Below, in pieces: positions 50,850-61,072 of a stretch of 64,000 nucleotides of DNA. The position numbers were made by a program, and so were the translations under genes. Each line of letters opens with the position of its first letter. Within the stretch, counting starts at the first letter, position 1. Below the pieces are notes generated by a model that made no database searches, was not told the origin of the DNA, and saw nothing but the letters and a program-made list of their open reading frames with translations. The stretch is from Erythrophleum ivorense (lineage: Eukaryota; Streptophyta; Magnoliopsida; Fabales; Fabaceae): contig JAIUCV010000005.1 of NCBI GenBank assembly GCA_026724425.1, positions 37,545,784-37,609,783 on the forward strand, written 5' to 3'.

Positions 50850-52150
50850 CGTTCTGTCCAACTGAGGATCCAGCCTAATTCAAACTTGGATCACAGACTA
50901 AGACTTTGTCTCGACCTTACAGCATTCAGGGCCAAGATGGCCTAGTTGACATTCGAATTTCACCAAGTCACTAGGTTATCAAGTTTTTTGAGTGAACTAT
51001 AAATAAATAATTTGAATATTTTAGAAAGGGATGGAATTTCAAAAAAGAAAATTAAGAAAAAAAAGAGAACCTTGAATCTTGAAACTAGAGATGAAATGCT
51101 CAAATCCAAGAGCACACAGAAGTCTACAAATATCTACTCTGTGGATGGAAGCAACAACACCACTAGAGCTTGTGTTCTTCATTACATGGTTGTGTTGGGG
51201 GATACGCGTTGCAATAAATTTCGAGTGAGGGTGCCTAGTGCTCCTATAAATAGGCCCATTTGGTTTTTATTTACGTATGACAAATAAGCCAAGTCTTGAG
51301 GTCAGCTACAAGAGTGTAATCATCTTCCGCAGTTGAGAGCAGGAAAAGATTTGCAATTTTGTCTAGTAAAAAATTGTAAGATTTGTAATTTTGTCTAATA
51401 AAGAGTTGTAACAGTTTTATTTTAGTAAAAATCCCCCTTTTGGAATCATGTAAAATTCTTGTGTTGATTTTTTCCTTTTTTTTCTATTATTTATGTGGGT
51501 GCTTTTGCTACAATTCTCGATATCAAGCCAGATTTCAACCTAGAGAGTAAAGAGAAAGGAGTTAGAAGTGTTACATTAACAGTCTAGGAGGTGGGAGATC
51601 AATCAGTGCCATGTTAGTGGATCCTAGTATAATGTCAGCAATTTTGGAAAAAGGTTGATTCTGACTTATTTCAACTATTGAATGTAGGGGAGACAATATG
51701 AAGTAGAGCAAGTATTGCTCTTGTTGGATTCATTATCGAAACCCTACAAATCATTGATTAGTCAATGCTAGCCACCAAAAAAAAAGGCACACTACAGTCA
51801 AATGAGATGATAAAAGTTTTGAGAAAAATATATTGAATGATAAAAAATATAGATTACCCCAAACAAAGTCAACTACAAATTGTGAATTCTGAAAGAAAGA
51901 AGAAGAAAAGAGGTAGCCATCATTGTAGACGATTAAGATCTCAACTAAAAGAATTTAGCACTATTGAGAGTTATTATTTTAGAGACCTAGATCACATTTA
52001 AGTTCATTGTCCAAATTTTAAAGAGGACATAAAAGACCTAAGAAAGTTAAAAGGTAAATCAAAGATTAATTTTTCTTTAAATATAGTCATTGATAATAAT
52101 AAACTTTACCTCTCAAATATGGTTGTTGAGAGTAATTTTAGCTAAGTGGT
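50850..52150 (+). mobile_element. Relic Ty1/copia element, 5' LTR and gag, plus strand
   Basis: The stretch before about 51512 looks like an LTR: CCTATAAATAGGC promoter-like box near 51244, AATAAA near 51400, and CTACA end. It is followed by GATATCAAGC (51519-51528), similar to a TGGTATCAGAGC primer site. Gag traces follow: QVLLLLDSLSKPYKSLI (about 51710-51765) is the typical LLxSLPxSYxxLI block, and at about 51970-52030 YYFRDLDHI-stop-VHCPNFKED is a decayed CCHC knuckle. Nothing of pol is left. The left LTR limit is approximate. Confidence 0.65.
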
Positions 52151-52646
52151 GCATTTAACTTCTAATTAAGCTTTTTAACAATGTCATATTTTTAGTTAAA
52201 AAATTGATTAAAAATGTAAAAATATTATCTAAATTTAATATATATATATATCAAATAATATATACACCAAGCAGAGTTAAGTAATACCTAGATTTTAAGA
52301 ATTGAACTCGTGGCCCAGCCTTATAATATTGGATTTTATTTTCGTGAATCCAATTGCACTTGAATTTTAGCCCGACTGGATTTGATCGGGTTTGACTGAG
52401 CCAATCAGGCATAGTAAAGCCCTTATATATACGCTCTAGCTATGCCACGCGTACCTCCTTGTTGAACCCATGGCTTTTTATGGCTTGAAGGTGCTATGTT
52501 ATTTCATTATTCGATCACGAGATGGGTTTTTACATTTTTAAAATATAAAACTACTGGTGGATTCCATCCAAATTTGGTAGGCCCCACCGTTTAAATAAAA
52601 AAAACTACTTCATCTACTACAGTTTAAGAATAGTATTCAAAAACCT
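52151..52646. other. Short AT-rich spacer
   Basis: No gene seen. A TA run lies at 52239-52249. The part at 52540-52590 (TTTGGTAGGCCCCACC) has the look of a small DNA-transposon end but cannot be assigned. Confidence 0.35.
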
Positions 52647-52772
52647 TTGAAACGCGGTGGGAATTGCGGACCACAATTGTTTAGTAGAGCAGTGATGAAT
52701 GACAAGTTAATTTAAAATATATATCACTGCTCTACTAAACAATTGTGGTCCGCAATTCCCACCGCGTTTCAA
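52647..52772. repeat. Perfect foldback: 50-bp inverted repeats, 26-bp loop
   Basis: Bases 52647-52696 (from TTGAAACGCGGTGG to AGAGCAGTGAT) are the exact reverse complement of 52723-52772. The loop is AT-rich. No flanking target duplication is clear (left AACCT, right CATTA). It could be a MITE-like foldback element or a hairpin RNA locus. It lies about 410 bp past the stop codon of the peptidase gene. Confidence 0.95.
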
Positions 52773-52995
52773 CATTAGTCATTCTTTGTAATGAGTAATC
52801 AACAAATTTTTTCCTTCCCCAAATAAAAAGCTGCCATATTTCTTATGGTCGATAACTTCGTATTGTTCAAAGGTTCCTCCGCCAACTTCCTGGCGAGTTG
52901 GGGCATATGTCTAGGAGTAGGATTCCTATATTCTTACAACGACATGCATTTGCTTCCCCATTTTTAGGAAAAAGAAGAGATACTCTAGTTTACAC

Positions 52996-53001
52996 TTTAT
53001 T
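52996..53001 (-). promoter_or_regulatory. Possible poly(A) signal of the peptidase gene
   Basis: AATAAA on the minus strand, about 180 bases after the stop codon. Position is reasonable for a plant 3' UTR, but transcript data are lacking. Confidence 0.35.
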
Positions 53002-53181
53002 TACTTCATTAATGATGTTAAATTAGTAATTTTCATATAAAGAGTTGGAGAGGGTATGGCTAGTAATTTCCTGTTTTTTTTTTTTTTAAGAAAAGCGCGA
53101 GGAAAGAAAGAAAAGAAAACTGAACACAAGAAAAGGGCCAAGAAATGCCAAGTAAAATTCATATAGGGATGTTCTTCTATT

Positions 53182-54209
53182 CTATCTTCCCTTGAGAAAG
53201 TTCTTGCATATCTTTTCCCAACTCTTCCTATCTGGCTCAGCTAACTCCAATCCACGCTTCACGCTCTCTGCAAATCCTTTCTGCAATAATAAAGAAGCCC
53301 AGATTCTCAGACACAAGCCCAATTGAAGGAGAAAGATGAAAAATATTATTAATGTCTTCATTAATTAATTACCTCTATGCGATCATTATTGAGAAGACGA
53401 TCAATCAGATTAAGGAGTATATCTTTTGTATACTCAGGATGACCCTGAATCCCGAGAATGTGATCTGCAATGGCAAACATTTCGACCCCAGTTTTGTCTG
53501 ACGATGCAATCACTTCTGCACCCTCTGGAATCTCATACACCTCATCTTGGTGAATCTCTATGATGGAGAGACAAGCTGGCATTTCTTCGACCTTCTCCAG
53601 GTAGCTGCATGCAACTAAATCCTTCACTATGCTTACTTTTCTTATTCCAATATCCCACCCTGTGTATGCTTTCCCCACTCTTCCTCCCAAAGCCCTGCAC
53701 AGTACCTGCAATCACGGGCCAACAATCATTAATTCACAAATTCCCCTTACCAACCTGTTCTACATAGCACCGACACTCTTAAACATGATGCAGCACTTCA
53801 AGTAATACATATATAATATATGTTTTGTCTGTGTCACAGAGTCTGTATTTGTTTTGATTCATATGGGTGCTGGCGATTTTACCTGGTGACCAAAGCAGAT
53901 GCCAAGAACTTTCTTCTCCATGGCGTCCAGGGTTTGCAAGAGGAAGCAAAGTTTGAGGACCCAGAGGTCATTCGAATAGGCATCATGGGCACTGCCAGTG
54001 ACCACAAACCCATCATACTTGTGGAGCTCGGTGAGGTCAGGAAATTCTCCTTCATACACTCTGAACAAATCCCATCTTTGTCCCTCTTCCCCAAAAGCTT
54101 CTACATACACATTCAAGTATCCACCATACACTTTCTTCACATACTCAGAGTCCTTTGCTGCTTGCAGCAGAGCATATCTTCTTTCTTCACCAATCCCCAT
54201 CTTCTTCAA
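53182..54209 (-). CDS. Gamma-glutamyl peptidase-like protein (class I glutamine amidotransferase fold)
   Basis: Three exons: 54209-53883, 53705-53373 and 53280-53182, all joined in phase 0, coding for 252 residues. Introns are 177 and 92 bp with GT...AG ends (CAG|GTAAAA, TTGCAG|GTA; GAG|GTAATT, TTGCAG|AAA). Domain features: the N-terminal KKVYGGYLNVYVEAFGEEGQ and DGFVVTGSAHDAY blocks; nucleophile Cys105 in GICFGHQ at the end of exon 1; His198 and Glu200 in GIQGHPEYTKDIL complete the triad; the C-terminus PDRKSWEKICKNFLKGR is typical of plant GGPs. Length equals the family norm (about 250). Plant GGPs are cytosolic and cut the gamma-glutamyl bond of glutathione or its conjugates (Arabidopsis GGP1/GGP3). 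The exact substrate here is inferred. The start is the first ATG (MKKMGIGEERRYALL); Met4 is an alternative. All motifs are intact, so it is probably functional. It is the only intact gene seen. Confidence 0.95.
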
Positions 54210-54282
54210 TTAAGGGGGATCTAATATAGAAAAGAAGCAGAAATGCCAGAAATGGTTCCGGTGAGTAGAAAGAAGGAAGTCA

Positions 54283-54292
54283 ATTTTATAAA
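54283..54292 (-). promoter_or_regulatory. TATA-like box of the peptidase gene
   Basis: The minus strand reads TTTATAAAAT about 75 bases upstream of the start codon, a fitting place for a plant core promoter with a short 5' UTR. Confidence 0.5.
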
Positions 54293-54299
54293 TCTAGGT

Positions 54300-56039
54300 T
54301 CAGTCAGACATTGGACGGGGATTGTAATGGGTTCCCTCATCCTTAAATTAATAAATAAATAAACTTTTCTTTTTATGCTATTGCTTCTTTATGTCCTTCA
54401 TTTTTCTGAAATAAAATATCTTGTCACTATGGTAAACAATATAATTAGTACTCATAAAATTATTAATAAACATATGTAATTAGTACTCTTTTTAACTGCT
54501 AATTCCATTTGACATTTTACAAAATAAAAAAAATACATTTTTTGCTAAAGAAATTTTATATTACATTAAATAGCATTTTTTTTTGGTGCAGAATATTGTA
54601 TTTTTAATGTTATATTTGGTTTTTTTTATGAATTTTTTTTATAAATTGAAAAAATTATATTCAAGAATTTATATTATATAAAATTTATAATGAAATATCT
54701 TAAAAATTAAAATTATCATTAATTATCATTATTATTATTAAATTTTAAAAGATTTATTATTAAGTGTAAGAAAGTATTAAATCTTTTTGCACTTAATAGT
54801 AAATTTTTTAAAATTAATAATAAATTTATTAAAACTTAATAACAATAATAATTTTTAAAAATAATTTTAATTTTTTAAAATTTTTTATTATTAATTATAT
54901 ATAATATGCGTCATTGGATATTAAATTTGGATAGCATCGGCAGTGGTTACATCTTCATTAACGTTACTGTTTAAGACGCGGCCCTGCTGCGCGTGCAATA
55001 TTCACGTGCTTCTCGTGGCAATAATATTTAGAAAAAAACTTTGATCCCCTTAAATTAAAAATATTTATAGTAAGAATTTTAATTTAAAAAATATAAAAAT
55101 AAAAAATTTTAATTGAAGAGTTTTAAAAATAATTTTGTTCACTCAGTTTAAATTTTTAAGTCTTAGGTTTCTTAAAATAATTTTAAATTTTAATATTTTT
55201 AATATAAATATTTCTAATTTATGAATTCAATTATAATTCTTTCTTAATACTTACCAAGCATGTGACCTATTAAATATTAAATTCCCAAATATCATATTTG
55301 TCAACGCTTTGAAATAAATAATTATAATAATTACTCAGTCTTTTTTTTAATTTTTTATCTTTTAGTATATGTCAAAGTTTTCATTTTTAATAATATATTA
55401 ATTAATTAATATATTAGAAATTACAATAAAATTTTAATATAAATTTAATGATAATGAAAAATTTTAAATTTTTGAATTTCAGATTCTCTGTATCAAAAAT
55501 CATGTCAACACTGCATTAGAAAAGGCAAACGGATTAGAAGATGATTGGAATTTTTTTTTAATACAAGTATTAATTAGCGAGAGATTAAAAATGATAAATC
55601 TGAATTCTGATATTAAAATTTCATTTCCTGACTAAAAAGCATGGAATCAATAGAAATGAATAAAATAATTTATCATATATTCGTTTATCACATTTTAACA
55701 ATGGCTGGCAATAAATAATATTATATATATGCTTTATAGAGCAAGTTATTGAATGGAAAGGCAAGGTACGCGGACGGGAAATTTGAGGGTCCACACGAAC
55801 AAAGACGTTGCCATCGAAAGGTACAAGTGATGGACAAGGGGAAACGTCTGAGAGGAAGCACAACCGAAAGGTAGCCCCTGATCCAAAATAAATCTAAAAG
55901 AATATAAATATATATATATATATATATATACAAATCAATATATATACAGGGTGCTTTTCTTCCCAAAATTATCAATATATACAAATTTGAATATATTATG
56001 TACCCTCAGTGCTTATTCTCCTAAAATTATCATTGGAGA
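54300..56039. other. AT-rich upstream region of the peptidase gene
   Basis: Very AT-rich and low complexity (54450-54910, 55020-55460), with one GC-richer patch at 54970-55015. A TA run lies at 55909-55930. An imperfect direct repeat (GGGTGCTTTTCTTCCCAAAATTAT and a variant) lies at about 55948 and 56005. No gene recognised. Confidence 0.45.
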
Positions 56040-57115
56040 AAAGAAACAACTCTATTTCACATACATATAAGGAGAAAGGTTATAAATCATAAAAATTATT
56101 AACTAGATATCCTAACTTGTATTCAAGTTGACAAATGGATTGAAATCATAGGTAGTTAAGTCTAACCATACATTTTGATAATTTAAAACGAATTGAGTGT
56201 TTATTATGTCAATTTTTTTTCATATCTCTAAATCTTAAATGCCTTATCATGTAGCTATTCCTATCCATAATATGTAATCTCATTTGCTTAGCTCTTTTAA
56301 ATGACATAAACAGCCTTTACTCCTATACTTTCAATGGAAAGTATCTAAAACTTTTTACAAACTTCTTTTTTTGCTTTTCACCCTTACTCTTTGATTTCCA
56401 TTAAGATGTGTTGCACTTTTTGCACATATCATTGTTCTCATCTTTCCTTATATGGCATACAATTATTTAGTCAAACTTCAATTTATTGATAGTTTTCTTG
56501 GCTTCGCAAAAAAGAAGATGAAATATTTACATATTTAAAAGCATTTGCTAGTAAATCCAATATCATGGATATAGTCTTGTTATTTATTCTATATATACAC
56601 TGAATGAGATATAGTCTCATCAAAAAAGATGATTTTGAGAATTTTTCACACCCTTGATATAGATTATGTTGCCCATCCCTAATTAACTCATAAAACTCTT
56701 TAACATCTTCATTCATCTCTTTGTAAGATTGTGGAGCTGGACAGTCAATTTCATTCACACTTTCGATTTTATGATGATTCACAAATGCATCATGAACCAT
56801 GTCATCCACAAGGTTATCCCTATAAAATCCATTCTTCTCTCACTTTTGTCCTTGCTGAAGATTTTGTAGGAGGTTCTTCCTTATCACGTCTCTCCCCATG
56901 TATGACCCAAAAAATATACTCTTGTGAGAATGGTTTAACAATTAAGTAGTCACATACCTCTTCTCTGGTCTGCCATTTTCTTGAAATTGCACTTAAGATA
57001 TGGGCATATTATTTTACCCTTCATCCTCCCATTGGCAAGTATAAAGTCTAAAAATCTACTAACGCCTTATAAATATTCTTGGGTATTTTGAGGTTTAGCT
57101 ATCTAATACTTATCA
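56040..57115 (-). pseudogene. Second CACTA tnp2 transposase remnant
   Basis: Minus-strand translation: FLDFILANGRMKGKIICPYLKC, VCDYLIVKPF, FWVIHGERR, DDMVHDAFVNHH, KEFYELIRDGQHNLYQGCEKF and SFLMRLYLIQCIYRINNKTIS, then weaker blocks through VIFMIYNLSPYMYVK (matching VVLIPYNLPPWMCMK) at 56050-56090. It is the same region as 38145-38727 plus 42439-43010 but uninterrupted. The longest open piece is 56809-56483. Stops elsewhere. Confidence 0.85.
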
Positions 57116-57890
57116 ATTTCTTTAAAATATATATATATACACACATCACCTATCTTGTATTCATGTGGCAAGACTACAGTCTATCAATTCAAACTCATAT
57201 CACTTGTCCAATATCTTGTTCCATCGTCACATGACATGGGTACTTCTCTTATTTTAATGGAAAAAAATACTCCTGTAAAGACTAGAACCTACTAATTCAA
57301 AAGTCAATAATAGGAATAAGCTCTATTCATTCAAAATTATTCCTTTAAAGACTACAACCCATTTTATCTGTACTGAAGCAATAAGTCCTATTCATTCAAA
57401 ATTATATTTAAAATAAATTTTTAGCACCAAGCCAACAACTAGCAAGACATTACTCTTTCATAACACATTTATCAATTTTCAACATCAAGTCTGCTAGTAG
57501 CAAAACAACTTAAAGACATATTAATAATACATTTTTCAACAACTCTACCATGAATAATAGTAATATAACAAATGATTGAAATTAAAACAAGGTAAAGTAA
57601 GAATATAACTATACCATTGAACATGTAACTTATTTAAAATAAGCAAATGAATTATTCAAACAAGGTCAAGCAAGTATAATACAACCCATCTTAGAAAATT
57701 AATCTAGACAACCAAGTGAATCTTTTGGTGTTTTATAAACAATTAGAGGTTGAAAAAAAAAACATATAAGTTTCTTAGAATCCACTTAGTTAGATCTGAA
57801 GTTTACAAATAAAGAGACAAATCAAGGGCTATCAACTTCAGAAACCACCTTCATGGCAATAGCAAGCAAGGAGGTGGTGTTTGCAAAATG
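57116..57890. other. AT-rich flank of tnp2 remnant
   Basis: No gene seen. Presumed 5' flank of the second tnp2 remnant; no terminus oriented to close that element was found. Confidence 0.35.
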
Positions 57891-58165
57891 CACTACAAAA
57901 AAATAGCTGATTTGCAACGAAATTTAGCAACAAAATTTATTTCCATCTCAAATTCGTCACAAATTCTGTTGTAGAAATTTGTGACAGAAGTACCGACAAA
58001 AATTTTCATTGCAAATATTTCCATTGCTAATCCATCACAAATCAAGTTAGCGACAAAATTCAGCAACAAAATTTTATGACAGTAAATTCCATCAATAATT
58101 TGGTGACAGAATTTCTGTTACAAAATTTTTTGTCACTAATTCCGTCACAAATCTTAATTTGAATT
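57891..58165 (+). repeat. CACTA-type terminus with subterminal repeats
   Basis: CACTACAAAAAAATAGC at 57891, followed by about 270 bp of repeated CAACAAAATTT, GCGACAAAATT and CCGTCACAAAT motifs in both directions, as at CACTA ends. It opens to the right, so it is a left end; the matching right end was not found. Confidence 0.65.
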
Positions 58166-61072
58166 TTTTAATAATTTATATGATATAATAATTTAAATAT
58201 ATATCTGTTGGAAATGATTTAAATATTATTAATTTTATAGAAACCTATAATAATTTAATAATTTAAATTATAAATTAATAATTTAATAAATAAAAAATGA
58301 GATAAATACTAATATACTTAATTATTCTATGGTCAATAAGGGCTCTTTATTTTTATTCAAAATTTAAAAATTTACAATTTATTTATTTTAAATCATATAT
58401 TAAAATAAATATATAATATATTTAATAAATTAGAACTAGAAAAATTTTTTGCAAATTTAAAATCATAATTTAAACAAATGTATATAAAGAATGATTTTGA
58501 TTTTACTAAAAATATAAAAATAATAATAAATAAAAGTCAAATAAATATTTAACTCAAAAATAAATAATATAAATAATATTAAAAAAATGACAATATGTCT
58601 CTTTATCAAGATTTTACAAATATTAAAAATGACACGACTTGTCCACTATGCTTCAATTATGCTAACTGTCGCTCACCTCTTTCCTTTCCTAATTAGTTTT
58701 CCCGCTTTATCATGCTGTTAACTTTGAGTTAAACTCATACCTTCTTCCTCTTGCCTTTCAGTTTCTTTCTACACTTTCCTAAGTGATCATGTCAAGGTTT
58801 TTCCTTCCTCGAAAATTAAAACTTTCTCTCGTTTAAATCTCAAATCTCTCAAAGTCTCTCAAAAGAAGCAAATGCTAAATACCAACAGGTGCAAAATCAA
58901 AAAAGGAGTGGAAGGCAAAATCCAATACATATCTCATTTACAAATTTGTGGAAGGAGAGGAGATGTGCCCACTCTTAAATGAATGTAGCTAAATTTTTAT
59001 TGTTAATAAGTCATTTAATTTTCTATACAACCCCTTCCCTAGTTTTTGAATAAATTCTATTTATATGAAATCTTAGACTAATTGATTTGATCAAAAGCTC
59101 CATATGAGATGACTTGGTAGATATATTATTACAAGCTAGTTACTTTTACTAATGTTGGCTGGTTTGATAGCCATAAGTAAAATTTTGACGCCATTGTTGG
59201 GGAGCTAATTAATTATAATAAATTAGATTAGGAATTTTATTATTTTCAATGTCAATTTAGCTTTCTTACTTTGTTTCTGTCGCCAATTCTAGAGCCTACA
59301 ATTTTTGATGTTTTGAGGTAATTTTACATAATACTAGTTCCAAGGGTAACTAACTTTGATTGAACTAAAATTTAATATATAGGTTTTAGGTGTTATGAGG
59401 AATAATAATCATAAAAGTAATTATTTTAAATTTTTACATTACTTGATTAAGGTTTTAAAAAAGATTAAGTGATATTAGGATCAATTTTTCTATTGTAGGA
59501 TTAAGCTGAAGATTATTTTTGAAAAATCTGCAAAACACATAAAAAAAAACTTATCAAATGATTTGGTTAAACAAATGAGCTTTTTTAATTGTGCTTTATG
59601 AAATTTCATTAAAAAATAATTTTAAATTAAACAAACTTTCACAACAATCTTAAACATGCTTTTAACTCAACTATTAAAATCATTAGACAATGATTGTAAT
59701 AATCATTTTTCACATTGGTAAAGTTTTTGCTTTGTTTTATAAGTATATATATATATATATATATTTCTCTTGAAGACAAACAATTCATGCTTATTTTGGA
59801 CCAAAGACAAATTATTCATGTTCAAATCAAATTAGAAAATTTATATAAAAATTTCTTGCCATATTATCTTAAGAAATTGACAAAGTAAAATTTTGCTTTT
59901 TCTAATTTTGTAAATATTTTTTAAGGTTGTAATATCTAAATACCAATATACTAATAAAATGTTAAATATTTGACCATGTAGGCTAATAACTCCATTCTTG
60001 ACCACTTTGATTATTTTAAGCTTATAGAGATTAGTTTGGGTTAGAATATGAAACAAACTTATCTATGGATTTTTAAGTAGTATAATGTTTTGTAATGTCA
60101 GTGTTGGTAATGCGTGCACTATATATATATGATGAAAAATTCAAATATACAAGGCTACAAACAAGAAACGTATCTCCACACCTATTGACTGTTGATGTAA
60201 TTTGACAGAGATACCAAAATCTTCATAAGTTCCAAAGTTCAAAGAACATTAGATGATGAAAGTTTTCAAATTTAGGTAAACACAAAAGTTGTACCATTCT
60301 ATCACCACTACCACACTCTGCACACCCTAACCTAACCTACTCAATCTTAGCTAGTTCAAATTCCAATGAGAACCTTCATCCTCCAAATCTTGCTTTGGTC
60401 TTTTCAACCCTTAAGCATCTAGTTCTATATGGGATCAAAATTTTGGGGTTTCAATCGTTTTTGGCTTAAAAATTTGAAGTGAATTTTTGAGTTTTCACAC
60501 TTCTATACATATATATTACTAAAATATATGTTAAGTTCTTAATTTATCTAATTGACTTAGTTTGGTAATTTATTTATTTAAAATTTAATTGCTTAATTTT
60601 TAATTTATATCATATTTATTAATTTTTATATTACATTCATCAAATATTATTATATAACAATAAAAAATGTTAAGAGATTATCTTAAGATATTTAAAAGTT
60701 AACTAAAAAATCATTGTAAGATAAAGATAAATAAAGTATAAATTGAAAGTTAAGAGAGTAAATTAAAATAAAAAGTAGTTAAAAATTAAATTAAAAAAAT
60801 AAGTTAATTAAAAATTAAAATAATTATCAAGCAATTTTTTGAATAATCAAGCCATGTAATTACAAATTTATCTCCTATATTTTTTGTTAGATTTATAATA
60901 AAAATCCCACAAATATTTTTTGAATGTTGCTGAAAATGAGTTATAAATGATTTTGACAACATCTAACTAATGCTTAAAGAACATATGTAATGCATTCTAA
61001 ACAAAAATTGTGCATTATGGTAAAGGTCAGTTAAGTGCTCTTACTATTAAAAATATAAGCCCAATTATATAT
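58166..61072. other. AT-rich stretch, nothing recognised
   Basis: No protein or RNA gene recognised. A TA run lies at 59744-59764. It may include the interior of the element whose left end is at 57891. Confidence 0.4.

Noticed and set aside
53820..54224. 134-codon plus-strand open stretch over the first exon of the peptidase
   Set aside because: Antisense shadow of a conserved coding exon on the minus strand; no protein motif.
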